Assembly (NCBI RefSeq): GCF_014836715.1
Contig: NZ_JACSQI010000013.1
Span: 62,001-126,000 of the forward strand
From: Escherichia whittamii
Lineage (GTDB): Bacteria > Pseudomonadota > Gammaproteobacteria > Enterobacterales > Enterobacteriaceae
Direction of reading: 5' to 3'
Length of the DNA stretch: 64,000 nucleotides
The notes beneath the pieces are model-generated. The model was not told the DNA's origin, did not search any database, and saw only the letters and a program-made list of their open reading frames with translations. Positions within the stretch are counted from its first letter, which is position 1. Each line of letters begins with the position of its first letter. A program made the position numbers and the translations under genes. This document shows, one piece after another, positions 38,597 to 47,817 of the stretch.

Positions 38597-39522
38597 GTAT
38601 TCGCATAATCCCGCAAGATGAGCTGGGTTCGAGCGAGAAACGTACGGCGGATATGATTCCGCCGTTATTGTTCCCTCGGCTCAAAAATTTATACAACCGC
38701 CGCGCCGAGCGTCTGCGCGAACTGGCAGAAAATAATCCGCTGGGTGATTATCTGCGCTTTGCTGCGCTTATCGCTCATGCCCAGGAAGTGGTGCTGTACG
38801 ACCATCCGCTGGAGATGGATCTGACTGCGCGCATTAAAGAAGCCAGCGCACAAGGCAAGCCACCGCTGGATATTCACGTCCTGCCGCGTGATAAGCACTG
38901 GCAAAAGCTACTGATGGCGCTGATTGCTGAACTGAAACCAGAAATGAGCGGCCCGGCGCTGGCAGTGATTGAGAATCTGGAGAAGGCATCAACTCAGGAG
39001 CTGGAAGATATGGCCAGCGCGCTGTTTGCCTCTGATTTCTCGTCCGTTAGCAGTGATAAAGCGCCGTTTATCTGGGCGGCACTGTCGCTCTACTGGGCGC
39101 AGATGGCCAACCTGATCCCCGGCAAAGCCCGCGCAGAATACGGCGAACAACGTCAATATTGCCCGGTTTGTGGTTCCATGCCGGTTTCCAGCATGGTGCA
39201 AATTGGCACCACTCAGGGGCTACGTTATCTGCACTGCAACCTGTGTGAAACCGAATGGCACGTAGTGCGCGTAAAATGCAGCAACTGCGAACAGAGCGGC
39301 AAACTGCACTACTGGTCGCTGGATGACGAACAGGCTGCAATTAAAGCCGAAAGCTGTGATGACTGCGGCACTTACCTGAAGATTCTTTATCAGGAAAAAG
39401 AGCCAAAAGTTGAAGCCGTGGCAGATGACCTCGCCTCTCTGGTGCTGGACGCGCGAATGGAACAAGAAGGCTATGCCCGTAGTTCCATCAACCCGTTCCT
39501 GTTTCCGGGGGAAGGAGAGTAA
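38593..39522 (+). CDS. fdhE: Formate dehydrogenase maturation protein FdhE
   Basis: Cytoplasmic rubredoxin-like maturation factor for respiratory formate dehydrogenases. The 309-residue product has four CxxC pairs ([32 protein letters not shown]; about residues 190-260), which bind ferric iron in the known protein. It overlaps fdoI by 4 nt and ends the fdo operon. Confidence 0.97.
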   Translation: MSIRIIPQDELGSSEKRTADMIPPLLFPRLKNLYNRRAERLRELAENNPLGDYLRFAALIAHAQEVVLYDHPLEMDLTARIKEASAQGKPPLDIHVLPRDKHWQKLLMALIAELKPEMSGPALAVIENLEKASTQELEDMASALFASDFSSVSSDKAPFIWAALSLYWAQMANLIPGKARAEYGEQRQYCPVCGSMPVSSMVQIGTTQGLRYLHCNLCETEWHVVRVKCSNCEQSGKLHYWSLDDEQAAIKAESCDDCGTYLKILYQEKEPKVEAVADDLASLVLDARMEQEGYARSSINPFLFPGEGE

Positions 39523-39535
39523 TCTCTGAAGTTTT

Positions 39536-39557
39536 CCGGGTGGCGCAGGTCGCCCGG
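39536..39557 (+). terminator. Hairpin after fdhE
   Basis: CCGGG (39536-39540) pairs with CCCGG (39553-39557), extended by GC and GT pairs across a GGCG/CGCC-like core. No long T-run follows, so this may be a weak terminator. The gap 39558-39737 shows no gene. Confidence 0.4.
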
Positions 39558-39737
39558 ATTACAGTTCATAAGGTGTGACGACACCTGCTATTCCCGCAAA
39601 ATCTCTCGTATTGCGCGAGGCGTTTTCCAGATACGATGTAACAGTTGCGGTTATTATAAGTTCAAGTAAAACAGCCTTGTATTAATACCAGAATAAGGGC
39701 ATCTGGCTTTTTTATATTCAAGAATGAAAATTTTTTG

Positions 39738-39956
39738 TCATTCCTTATGCTCCTTACACTGATCGTCAACACTAACTACCTCCCCCCTTTGCCTGTCACC
39801 CTTTGCTTTACGCACCGGAAATTGCTGCCGCTCCAGATATTGCTCTACCGCTTCGCGTAAAATTGCAGATCGCGAAACCTTACGCCAGCCCCTGAGCTTG
39901 TTCAGCCGTTTAATTGCCTCTTCTGATAAATGAAGAAAAACCGTATTCATCGCCAT
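39738..39956 (-). CDS. yiiF: Ribbon-helix-helix DNA-binding protein YiiF
   Basis: A 72-residue CopG/ribbon-helix-helix-type protein. The N-terminal strand MAMNTVFLHLSEEAIKRLNKL and the helix pair GWRKVSRSAILREAVEQYLERQQFP form the DNA-binding fold; the tail is charged (KAKGDRQRGEVVSVDDQCKEHKE). A frame extension to 39983 exists, but the ATG at 39956 follows AAGGTGGT and fits the family. The position next to fdhE matches K-12 yiiF; I am less sure of the yiiE/yiiF naming than of the gene. Confidence 0.75.
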   Translation of the reverse strand: MAMNTVFLHLSEEAIKRLNKLRGWRKVSRSAILREAVEQYLERQQFPVRKAKGDRQRGEVVSVDDQCKEHKE

Positions 39957-40146
39957 TACCACCACCTTACATATATTACTCATTAATGTATGTGCGAAAA
40001 TTACGCCGGAAAGTTAATTAACGAAAGCGGATTTTTTCATATTGTTTTGTTTTTGCGAGACGCTTTCCGGATTTTTCACGCCCGTGAATTTCCCTGTTTC
40101 CATCCAGCAAAAACGGGCGTATAAATCTGTACATTCATACAGTAAA

Positions 40147-40272
40147 ATGAGTTCTATAATGGCACTTGAAAAAGGAATTGCAGAGTTTATCACCACGGGT
40201 CACCCACGTGATTTTATCAGCGAGGCAGCGCGTACGGCGCTACGGGATGTGGCCTGGAGAGCAGGCAGATAG
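40147..40272 (+). CDS. Small ORF or gene remnant near yiiF
   Basis: A 41-residue frame MSSIMALEKGIAEFITTGHPRDFISEAARTALRDVAWRAGR. The C-terminal half looks like a conserved helix (DFISEAARTALRDVAWRAGR). It could be a short gene or the tail of a longer protein whose 5' part was lost; the frame stays open upstream to 40042 without a convincing start. A relation to K-12 yiiE is possible but not shown. Confidence 0.4.
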   Translation: MSSIMALEKGIAEFITTGHPRDFISEAARTALRDVAWRAGR

Positions 40273-40294
40273 CTCCGGATCCAGAGAAAATTTG

Positions 40295-40347
40295 TTTTCA
40301 ACTTGAAAATATCACAGGTCTGCTTTACAGTGTTTTCAGGTTGAAAA
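40295..40347 (+). promoter_or_regulatory. higBA promoter with two palindromic operators
   Basis: Perfect palindrome TTTTCAACTTGAAAA (40295-40309) and near-identical TTTTCAGGTTGAAAA (40333-40347), 38 bp apart. TTGAAA at 40303-40308 and TACAGT at 40326-40331 are candidate -35 and -10 boxes with 17-bp spacing, lying between and over the palindromes. This is typical of antitoxin autorepression. Confidence 0.75.
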
Positions 40348-40366
40348 CTCGTAATGGAATTACACC

Positions 40367-40717
40367 ATGCATGTTATCAGCCACAAGCCTTTTAACGAGG
40401 CGATAAAACGCTTTCCACTTTACGAGGATGCACTTATTGATTTATTAAATCTCCTTGAGAAAAGAGCGTTTAGCGATCCGGGTGAGATGAAAAGATATAT
40501 TTCCTCTCTGGATAACTTTAAATACAGAGATAAATGGTGGGTTATTAATATTGCAGGCAATCATTTACGGCTTATAGCCTATATCGATTTCAGGCTCCAA
40601 AAATGTTTTGTCAAACATATTGTTACCCACAATGAATATGACCGACTCACAACCTGGTACCGGAGCCATAAAAATGAGAACCCATCACACTCCAGCAGAA
40701 GACTCGGCCAATTTTGA
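40367..40717 (+). CDS. higB: HigB-type toxin (RelE superfamily mRNA interferase)
   Basis: A 116-residue protein of the HigB_toxin family (PF09907), predicted to cleave mRNA on the ribosome. The diagnostic core is KYRDKWWVINIAGNHLRLIAYIDFRLQKCFVKHIVTHNEYDR (about 63-104), with basic and aromatic residues and the conserved THxEYD-like end. The last 15 residues run into the antitoxin gene, which overlaps by 44 nt. Not in this place in K-12, where yiiE/yiiF lie next to yiiD. Confidence 0.88.
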   Translation: MHVISHKPFNEAIKRFPLYEDALIDLLNLLEKRAFSDPGEMKRYISSLDNFKYRDKWWVINIAGNHLRLIAYIDFRLQKCFVKHIVTHNEYDRLTTWYRSHKNENPSHSSRRLGQF

Positions 40718-41129
40718 AATGCTGGTTAAGACCTTCACCCACGCAGTAAAAGACATCCCTTTATGTGGCCCTAAAGCGGATCAAGAGGAATACCATAAGG
40801 CGCTGAAACTGATCGAATTTTTAGTCGATCGTGACGATCTGGAAAACCCTTTGTTTGAATTACTCAGCGCGCGTATCCGCGAATATGAAAATAACGCTCC
40901 GGAATTTCAGCATTTCAATCAACGATTAGCATCGACCCCGTGCGGCGTAAGTCTGTTACGGATCCTCATGGATCAACATGGACTTAAAGCGGCTGATTTG
41001 GCACAAGAACTTGGCTCTAAATCCAATGTGAGTAATATTCTTAATGGTCGCCGGGCGCTCACCGTTCGCCATATCAAGGCGTTAAGCGAGCGTTTTAACC
41101 TCCCGGCTGAAGCGTTTATTGATAAGTAA
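40674..41129 (+). CDS. higA: HigA-type antitoxin (Xre family)
   Basis: A 151-residue antitoxin with an N-terminal helical part (about 1-85) and a C-terminal Xre/HigA helix-turn-helix (LLRILMDQHGLKAADLAQELGSKSNVSNILNGRRALTVRHIKALSERFNLPAEAFI). It begins inside the toxin gene after GGAG, so the two are translationally coupled in the toxin-first order typical of hig loci. Its probable operators are the palindromes upstream of higB. It ends 7 nt before the convergent yiiD stop. Confidence 0.88.
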   Translation: MRTHHTPAEDSANFEMLVKTFTHAVKDIPLCGPKADQEEYHKALKLIEFLVDRDDLENPLFELLSARIREYENNAPEFQHFNQRLASTPCGVSLLRILMDQHGLKAADLAQELGSKSNVSNILNGRRALTVRHIKALSERFNLPAEAFIDK

Positions 41130-41136
41130 AAACGCC

Positions 41137-42126
41137 CTACTCTTCTTCGTTCCCACCCTCTTCATACGGGCCAAATGGCTTTGCGGGCAGAACGATATAC
41201 GTGCCTTCAAACACCGCACCTGGCGTATCGTCGCCAAAGATTTCGACCTGCATCTGTACCCGCGCTTTACGTCCGCGCGCCAGACGGTCGAGATCACCGC
41301 TTAACGCGCCAAGGTCGGCTACCGCATGTGGTTTACCGCTAATTGGCTTGCTGTAACGGATATGCGCATCAGCGAGAATAATAGTGCCGCCGAGGTGCCT
41401 TTCGCGCAGCATCAGCCAGATAAGCCCCCAACCGGTGAGCGTTGCCAGCGAGAATAAACTCCCGGCAAACAGCGTATGGTGCGGATTCTGATTGCCGGTT
41501 TCCGGCATGGTAGTGATAAATTTTTGCCCGGTATATTGCTGAATGCGCACGCCCATTTTTTCGCTTAACGGGATATGTTCGTACCACGCCTGCTGGAGCT
41601 GTGCGCACCAGTCGCCGCGATGCAAAATATCATCCAGAGTGGCGACGGGTTTAATCATCAAAAAATGGCGAATCGGCGTAGTAGTCGGTGTGGTGATTTC
41701 TCCCTGATTAACAAACCCCAGCTTGGCGAAAAACTCCACCGCGTCTTCACGGGCGCTACAGGTCACGCGTTTAACGCCTTCCTGGCGCGCTACCGACTCC
41801 AGGGTCATCGCCATCAGCGTCCCCAGACCTTTGTCCTGCACGTCGGGATGAACGGCCATAAAGCGAATGGAGGCTTCATTATCGGCATTGATATACAGAC
41901 GCCCCACCGCCACCAGATTACCCTGTTCATCGACGACCATCTGGTGATGCGCCATCGCATCCCATGCGTCGCGTTCAGAACCTTTCGGTTGATGCAGGGG
42001 CTTACGCAACATCTCCCAGCGGAACTGATAGTAGCGCTCTAATTCTTCTTCTGTTTGTGGAACCCGAAGGTGATACATAGCGATACTCTCTCTTGTTTCC
42101 CGTGACAATCCTGGAAGCTGGCTCAT
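41137..42126 (-). CDS. yiiD: YiiD (FabY/MadA), GNAT-hotdog fusion
   Basis: A 329-residue two-domain protein. Residues about 18-155 form a GNAT N-acetyltransferase domain ([26 protein letters not shown], with the acetyl-CoA loop). Residues about 175-320 form a thioesterase-like hotdog domain ([25 protein letters not shown]). In E. coli it has been linked to fatty acid synthesis initiation (fabY, malonyl-ACP decarboxylase); that is recalled literature, not visible here. Same length as K-12. It overlaps dtd by 4 nt. Confidence 0.95.
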
Positions 42127-42560
42127 ACCTGCAACCAGAATGTCACGGGACCATCATTGACCAGCGATACCTGCATATCGGCAGCGAAGCGTCCTGTTTG
42201 CGTGTTCATCTCCTGCTGACGGCAGCGTTCGACGAAATAGTCATATAACGCCTCTGCGCGATCCGGCGATGCGCCTTTGGAGAAGCTTGGCCGCATCCCT
42301 CGTTCGGTATCTGCGGCAAGGGTGAACTGGGAAACCACCAGCACACTGCCGCCCGCCTGTTGCACGTTGAGATTCATCTTGCCTTCGGCATCACTGAAGA
42401 TGCGATAGCCGAGCACTCGCTCGCACAGACGGTTTGCTTTCTGTTCGTCGTCATCCTTTTCGACACCCAATAACACCAAAAGTCCCGCGCCAATTTCGCC
42501 CGTCACTTCTCCCTCCACGGTGACGCTGGCACGGGTTACGCGTTGAATTAATGCAATCAT
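42123..42560 (-). CDS. dtd: D-aminoacyl-tRNA deacylase Dtd
   Basis: Cytoplasmic proofreading enzyme that removes D-amino acids from tRNA. The 145-residue length and both active-site motifs are canonical: SQFTLAAD (about 77-84) and [11 protein letters not shown] at the C-terminus (Gly-cisPro). It lies in a tightly coupled yihX-yihY-dtd-yiiD unit with 4-nt overlaps on each side. Confidence 0.98.
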
Positions 42561-43429
42561 GGTTCGTCGTCTTCTTCTTGTTCAGCTGCTTGTTTTAGTT
42601 TGCGGTATTCCCCGAGAGTGACAGTAATTTCCGCGCCAAGCAAGACGATACACCACGTCCAGTAGACCCAGACGAAGAGAATGGGGATCACTGCCAGGAC
42701 GCCATAAATGAGCTGATATGACGGGAACATGGTGATATAAAGCGCGAAACCTTTCTTTCCTGCTTCGAACAGGAGTGCGGCGACAAACGCGCCGACAATC
42801 GCGTCGCGATTCGGTACACGGATGGTGGGAACAACACTGTAAAGCAACCAGAAGGAGATCCACGACAACAGCAGCGGAAAAATGCGCAGCACATTGTCGA
42901 TGACAGTATTGAGATCGCTCGCCCAGCGCAGGGAGAGCAGATAGGAGCTGATCGCCAGACTGGCCCCCGCCAGCAGTGGCCCCAGCGTCAGGATCATCCA
43001 GTACACAGCAAATGAGTAAATTTTGGGGCGCGCCCGCTTACTGCGCCAGATGGCATTTAGTGCGCTATCGATGGAATACATCAACAGTAACGCTGTGACG
43101 ATCAGACCACATGCCCCGACGGCGGTCATCTTGTTGGAATTAGCAACAAACTGTTCAATATATTGCTGAATAACGTCGCCTGTGGCAGGCAGAAAGTTGG
43201 CAAAAATAAAGTGACGCAGCTGGATACTAACGTCTGAGAACATGGGAAAAGCGGCAAAAAGCGCAAAAACAACGGCAACCAGCGGCACTAATGAGAGTAA
43301 CGACACATAGGCAAGGTTACCTGCCAGGGTTGTCATGTTGTCCTCATTAATGCGTTGCCAGAGTAGTTTCAGCCAGGCCCATAGCGGACGGGTACGATGC
43401 CTGGCTTTTTCCTGAATCGTTTTTAGCAT
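42557..43429 (-). CDS. yihY: YihY/BrkB-family inner-membrane protein
   Basis: A 290-residue inner-membrane protein of the YihY/virulence factor BrkB family (once misnamed RNase BN). About six membrane segments are visible ([134 protein letters not shown]), with an acidic C-terminal tail. Function unknown. Overlaps both neighbours. Confidence 0.95.
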
Positions 43430-44022
43430 AACACCTTCGCGAAATAGTCCGGGATGGTGGTTTTATCTTTCACCAGAATACTGGTAATGCCTAGCTGATT
43501 TGCTCCTTCTATATTATCGGCGTTATCGTCGAAAAAGACCGTATCGCTGGGTGAAAAACCTTCTGCCTGCAAAACATGCTGGTAAATTCGCGCTTCAGGT
43601 TTGCGCATGCCCAGATCTTGCGACAGATAGATATGGTCGGCGGCGGTGCGGATTTCCGGGTATTCCTCCGGCCAGAAGGTGGTATGCAGGCGGTTGGTAT
43701 TGGAAAGCACCACCACACGATGCCCCTGCTCACGCAGTTTCTGCATGATGGCGATCACTTCCGGGCGCAGCGCGACAAACACCGCCTGCCAGCCGTGGGA
43801 GAACTGTTCGTAACTTAGCGGTAGGGCCATCTCATGGCACAGCGCTTCAGCGAATTCTTCATCGCTGATCTCCCCGCGCTCATGCTGATGAAACGCCTCG
43901 CCCATATGGAAACTCTTCTTCAGAGATGCCAGCGGAACGCGCGTTAAATCGCTCCAGGTTCCCAGCACACGGTTAAAGTCGATATCGACAATCACATTAC
44001 CTAAATCAAAGATATAGAGCAT
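43423..44022 (-). CDS. yihX: HAD-family alpha-D-glucose-1-phosphate phosphatase YihX
   Basis: A 199-residue HAD phosphatase, known in E. coli to hydrolyse alpha-glucose 1-phosphate. Motif I is [11 protein letters not shown] (Asp6 nucleophile), motif II is VVLSNTNR, and motif IV is [13 protein letters not shown]. The ATG at 44022 has AGGAGG upstream and gives the K-12 length; the frame is open 7 codons further. Confidence 0.97.
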   Translation of the reverse strand: MLYIFDLGNVIVDIDFNRVLGTWSDLTRVPLASLKKSFHMGEAFHQHERGEISDEEFAEALCHEMALPLSYEQFSHGWQAVFVALRPEVIAIMQKLREQGHRVVVLSNTNRLHTTFWPEEYPEIRTAADHIYLSQDLGMRKPEARIYQHVLQAEGFSPSDTVFFDDNADNIEGANQLGITSILVKDKTTIPDYFAKVLC

Positions 44023-44120
44023 TTTTGCCTCCTTTCTCGCCACAGGAAATTAACTGTAGCGGGAAAGGAGGGGTTTGGCTACGCGCCCACATGTGAAGGT
44101 ATGCAAGCTGTCACAAAAAT

Positions 44121-44906
44121 CTACGCGTCGTCCTGGGGAAGGATGATTTCGATTTGGCTATCCTGTAAGCGCGATTTCAAGGCGGCGGGTGGTTCCTCAT
44201 CGGTAAAAAGCGCGGTGACCTGCGCTACATTGCCAATCTCTACCGCTGCGGACGCGTGATATTTGGTGTGATCGGCAACCAGCAGAATATTTCTCGCATG
44301 CGCCATCATAGTTTTCACAACATTGGCTTCATTGACATCAAATTCCATCAACGCGCCATCACTCTCAATCGCACCAACGCTTGTAACCAGATAATCAGCG
44401 CGGAAATCAGCAACAAACGACGCCGCAGAAGGGCCGATGATACCGCTGTTATGCGAACGCAACGTGCCGCCTGGTACCATCACTTCAAAGCGCGGGTTGT
44501 GATAAAGAATGTGCGCCACACGCAGACTATTGGTAATGATCCGCAGGTGGTTATGATTGAGCAACGCACGGGCAACATGCTCAACCGTGGTGCCGATAGT
44601 AATAAAAATCGTCGATCCGTCAGGAATATAGTCAGCCACCGCTTCCGCGATGGCTTTTTTTTCCTCTGTTTGCGAAACCTCACGCTGCTCGAAAGCAGTG
44701 TTGACGACGCTGGAAGCTCGTCCTGCGCCACCGTGATGGCGCGTAATCAGTCCTTGCTCGCTTAATTTACGAATATCCCGGCGAACCGTCTGCGTGGAGA
44801 CATCCAGCAGATTTGCCAGTTCATCAATATTCATATACCCACGCTCGGCGATCAGCATGAGGAGTTGGTCGTGCCGCGGGTTACCGGTTAGTTCGGTAAG
44901 GCTCAT
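44121..44906 (-). CDS. yihW: DeoR-family repressor CsqR (YihW) of sulfoquinovose genes
   Basis: Repressor of the sulfoquinovose operons, released by sulfoquinovose or its glycerol glycoside in E. coli. The 261 residues have an N-terminal DeoR helix-turn-helix (RHDQLLMLIAERGYMNIDELANLLDVSTQTVRRDIRKLSEQGLITRHHGGA) and a C-terminal sugar-phosphate sensor (DGSTIFITIGTTVEHVARALL, EVMVPGGTLR, LLVADHTKY). ATG at 44906 follows GAGG. It lies 33 nt after yihV. Confidence 0.97.
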   Translation of the reverse strand: MSLTELTGNPRHDQLLMLIAERGYMNIDELANLLDVSTQTVRRDIRKLSEQGLITRHHGGAGRASSVVNTAFEQREVSQTEEKKAIAEAVADYIPDGSTIFITIGTTVEHVARALLNHNHLRIITNSLRVAHILYHNPRFEVMVPGGTLRSHNSGIIGPSAASFVADFRADYLVTSVGAIESDGALMEFDVNEANVVKTMMAHARNILLVADHTKYHASAAVEIGNVAQVTALFTDEEPPAALKSRLQDSQIEIILPQDDA

Positions 44907-44939
44907 GAAAATTCCTCGAAAAACCATCACCCTGGCATT

Positions 44940-45836
44940 TTATACAAAAAGTGACAAAAAAGATCGGGTTTGATCACAGTCAGGGATCCCAGCTCGTCCA
45001 CCGGGACGCGTGCATTTTAACGCCGCTACACCGCTGGCGAAGCGGACTGACTCCGATAAACCTCCACCTGTTGCCAGCGCCACCGCCAATGCGCCGTGAA
45101 AAACATCGCCCGCACCTGTGGTATCTACCACATCAACTTTGAAGGCCGGTTGATGTTGACGCCCGCCATTTTCCAGCCAGTCACAGCCTGCACTGCCCTG
45201 GGTAACATAGACATGACCATTTGTGAGCGTTTGTGCCTGTTTTAGCGCGCTGGCCATCTCTTTCACGCCAGTTAAGCGCGCCAGACCCGGTTCTGAAAAG
45301 GCCGCGTGATCGCTTAATGCCACCAACTCGCTGATATCCTGCGGCGTAATGTCACCATCCAGCACGGTCATCACGCCCGCCTGCCGCGCCAGGGTAAAGG
45401 CTTTTTTAGCGCCGTCGTGCCAGCGTACGTCTGCCAGCACAACATCCCACTGAGAGAAATCAATTTCCTCCAACCACTCTGCGTCAGGCAGCAGGTCCGG
45501 GCTGGGATAGTTAATGATTATCCGCTCACCTTTGGCATCCACCATGATGGCGGATTGCGAAGATTTCGCCTGGTGATACCGTTTGATGTAACGGGTATTA
45601 ACGCCCCAGGATTCCAGCTCTGCCAGCAGGCTGTTGCCGGTGTCGTCATCACCGACGCGCCCAATAAAATCGACCTGCGCTCCCAGCCTTGCCGCCGCAA
45701 CCGCCGCCGTTGCCGCAGGCCCGCCGCCGACTTCGGTGTAATTTTTCGCCACATATTTACCGCTCTCGCTCGGCAACCCTTCCACGTAATAGATGCGATC
45801 CATCACGGTAATACCTACACAAGCAATACGAATCAT
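44940..45836 (-). CDS. yihV: 6-deoxy-6-sulfofructose kinase YihV
   Basis: PfkB/ribokinase-family kinase that phosphorylates 6-deoxy-6-sulfofructose at C1 in sulfoglycolysis. The 298-residue protein carries the PfkB N-terminal motif EVGGGPAATAAVAAARLGAQVDFIGRVGDDDTG and the catalytic C-terminal motif VDVVDTTGAGDVFHGALA (Asp of GAGD). Two ATGs lie in frame; the second (45836) has AAGGA at proper spacing. Confidence 0.97.
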   Translation of the reverse strand: MIRIACVGITVMDRIYYVEGLPSESGKYVAKNYTEVGGGPAATAAVAAARLGAQVDFIGRVGDDDTGNSLLAELESWGVNTRYIKRYHQAKSSQSAIMVDAKGERIIINYPSPDLLPDAEWLEEIDFSQWDVVLADVRWHDGAKKAFTLARQAGVMTVLDGDITPQDISELVALSDHAAFSEPGLARLTGVKEMASALKQAQTLTNGHVYVTQGSAGCDWLENGGRQHQPAFKVDVVDTTGAGDVFHGALAVALATGGGLSESVRFASGVAALKCTRPGGRAGIPDCDQTRSFLSLFV

Positions 45837-46003
45837 GGTCATTCCTTAAGCATTTTTGGATACGTCCATTTTAATTTCACCAATTGTTTAAAAAGTGACG
45901 GCTGTCAATTTTTTGACCATAAATTACAAATACGATCAAAAACAGACAAACAAAGCGTGTCATAAATGACAAAAAGTGACATCACTGTATTCAGGAGAGA
46001 GTT
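45837..46003. promoter_or_regulatory. yihV / yihU divergent region with CsqR-type repeats
   Basis: The 10-mer AAAAAGTGAC occurs at 45890-45899 and 45971-45980 here, and once more at 44946-44955 just upstream of yihW. Shared among all three CsqR-linked regulatory spots, it is a good candidate for the CsqR recognition half-site. GAGAG at about 45995 precedes the yihU ATG. Confidence 0.6.
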
Positions 46004-46900
46004 ATGGCAGCAATCGCGTTTATCGGTTTAGGGCAAATGGGTTCGCCAATGGCGAGCAATTTATTGCAGCAAGGGCATCAACTTCACGTCTTCGATGTGA
46101 ACGCCGAAGCCGTGCGGCATCTGGTAGACAAAGGCGCGACTCCCGCCGCCAACCCGGCGCAGGCCACTAAAGATGCCGAATTTATCATTACCATGTTGCC
46201 GAATGGCGATCTGGTGCGCAGCGTGTTGTTCGGTGAAAACGGCGTTTGCGAAAGCTTATCTACCGATGCGCTGGTTATCGATATGTCGACCATCCATCCG
46301 CTGCAAACCGATAAATTGATTGCCGATATGCAAGCCAGAGGCTTCAGCATGATGGATGTTCCGGTAGGCCGTACTTCCGCAAATGCCATTACCGGTACTC
46401 TACTACTGCTGGCTGGCGGCACTGCTGAACAGGTTGAACGCGCTACACCCGTGCTGATGGCAATGGGCAGCGAATTGATCAACGCAGGCGGTCCGGGCAT
46501 GGGTATCCGCGTTAAGCTCATCAACAACTACATGAGCATCGCGCTCAATGCGCTGTCGGCAGAAGCCGCCGTTTTGTGCGAAGCCCTGAATCTTCCCTTC
46601 GATGTTGCCGTCAAGGTAATGAGCGGCACTGCTGCCGGTAAAGGTCACTTCACCACTTCCTGGCCGAACAAAGTCCTCAGCGGGGATCTTTCTCCCGCCT
46701 TCATGATCGATCTTGCCCATAAGGATCTTGGTATCGCCCTTGATGTCGCCAACCAGTTGCATGTGCCGATGCCGCTGGGGGCCGCCTCACGGGAGGTTTA
46801 CAACCAGGCGCGTGCAGCGGGTCGCGGTCGCCAGGACTGGTCCGCCATTCTGGAACAGGTCCGTGTCAGTGCCGGGATGACTGCCAAAGTAAAAATGTAA
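46004..46900 (+). CDS. yihU: 3-sulfolactaldehyde reductase YihU
   Basis: Beta-hydroxyacid dehydrogenase that reduces 3-sulfolactaldehyde to 2,3-dihydroxypropane-1-sulfonate with NADH, the last sulfo-EMP step. The 298 residues have the dinucleotide motif [15 protein letters not shown], the substrate loop [16 protein letters not shown] and the catalytic lysine region [22 protein letters not shown]. First in the rightward sulfoquinovose operon. Confidence 0.97.
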   Translation: MAAIAFIGLGQMGSPMASNLLQQGHQLHVFDVNAEAVRHLVDKGATPAANPAQATKDAEFIITMLPNGDLVRSVLFGENGVCESLSTDALVIDMSTIHPLQTDKLIADMQARGFSMMDVPVGRTSANAITGTLLLLAGGTAEQVERATPVLMAMGSELINAGGPGMGIRVKLINNYMSIALNALSAEAAVLCEALNLPFDVAVKVMSGTAAGKGHFTTSWPNKVLSGDLSPAFMIDLAHKDLGIALDVANQLHVPMPLGAASREVYNQARAAGRGRQDWSAILEQVRVSAGMTAKVKM

Positions 46901-46923
46901 CGACTGGATAAAGGAATAAATGA

Positions 46924-47802
46924 ATGAATAAGTACACCATCAACGACATTACGCGCGCATCGGGCGGTTTCGCCATGCTGGCAGTCGATCAGCGCGAAGC
47001 CATGCGCATGATGTTTGCTGCGGCTGGCGCGCCAACTCCGGTAGCCGATAGCGTTTTAACTGATTTCAAAGTTAACGCCGCGAAGGCCCTTTCACCTTAT
47101 GCCTCGGCGATTCTGGTGGATCAACAGTTCTGCTACCGCCAGGTGGTTGAGCAAAACGCGATTGCCACAAGTTGCGCCATGATTGTCGCCGCCGATGAGT
47201 TCATCCCAGGCAACGGTATTCCGGTAGATAGCGTAGTCATTGACCGCAAAATCAACCCGCTACAAATCAAACAAGACGGTGGCAAAGCCTTAAAACTGCT
47301 GGTGCTGTGGCGTAGTGATGAAGATGCGCAGCAACGCCTGGATATGGTGAAAGAGTTCAACGAACTGTGCCACTCGCACGGTCTGGTGAGCATCATTGAG
47401 CCAGTCGTCCGCCCACCGCGTCGTGGCGATAACTTCGATCGCGAACAAGCGATCATCGATGCCGCCAAAGAGCTGGGCGACAGCGGTGCAGACCTCTACA
47501 AAGTTGAAATGCCGCTTTACGGTAAAGGTCCGCAACAGGAGCTTCTCAGTGCTTCACAACGTCTGAATGACCATATCAATATGCCGTGGGTGATCCTCTC
47601 TTCCGGCGTCGACGAAAAACTGTTCCCACGTGCCGTGCGCGTGGCAATGACGGCGGGCGCATCAGGTTTCCTGGCCGGTCGGGCCGTCTGGGCGTCGGTC
47701 GTCGGTTTACCAGACAACGAGCTGATGTTGCGTGACGTTTGCGCACCGAAATTACAACAACTTGGCGATATCGTCGACGAAATGATGGCTAAACGCCGTT
47801 AA
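46924..47802 (+). CDS. yihT: Sulfofructosephosphate aldolase YihT
   Basis: Class I aldolase (LacD-like) splitting 6-deoxy-6-sulfofructose 1-phosphate into DHAP and 3-sulfolactaldehyde. The 292-residue barrel has the Schiff-base Lys193 in [12 protein letters not shown], plus [11 protein letters not shown] at the first strand and [13 protein letters not shown] near the phosphate site. It is 23 nt after yihU. Confidence 0.97.
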   Translation: MNKYTINDITRASGGFAMLAVDQREAMRMMFAAAGAPTPVADSVLTDFKVNAAKALSPYASAILVDQQFCYRQVVEQNAIATSCAMIVAADEFIPGNGIPVDSVVIDRKINPLQIKQDGGKALKLLVLWRSDEDAQQRLDMVKEFNELCHSHGLVSIIEPVVRPPRRGDNFDREQAIIDAAKELGDSGADLYKVEMPLYGKGPQQELLSASQRLNDHINMPWVILSSGVDEKLFPRAVRVAMTAGASGFLAGRAVWASVVGLPDNELMLRDVCAPKLQQLGDIVDEMMAKRR

Positions 47803-47817
47803 GATGAGGATACAGAT

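Noticed and set aside
46084-46527. 147-codon frame opposite yihU
   Set aside because: Antisense shadow within yihU without start signals.
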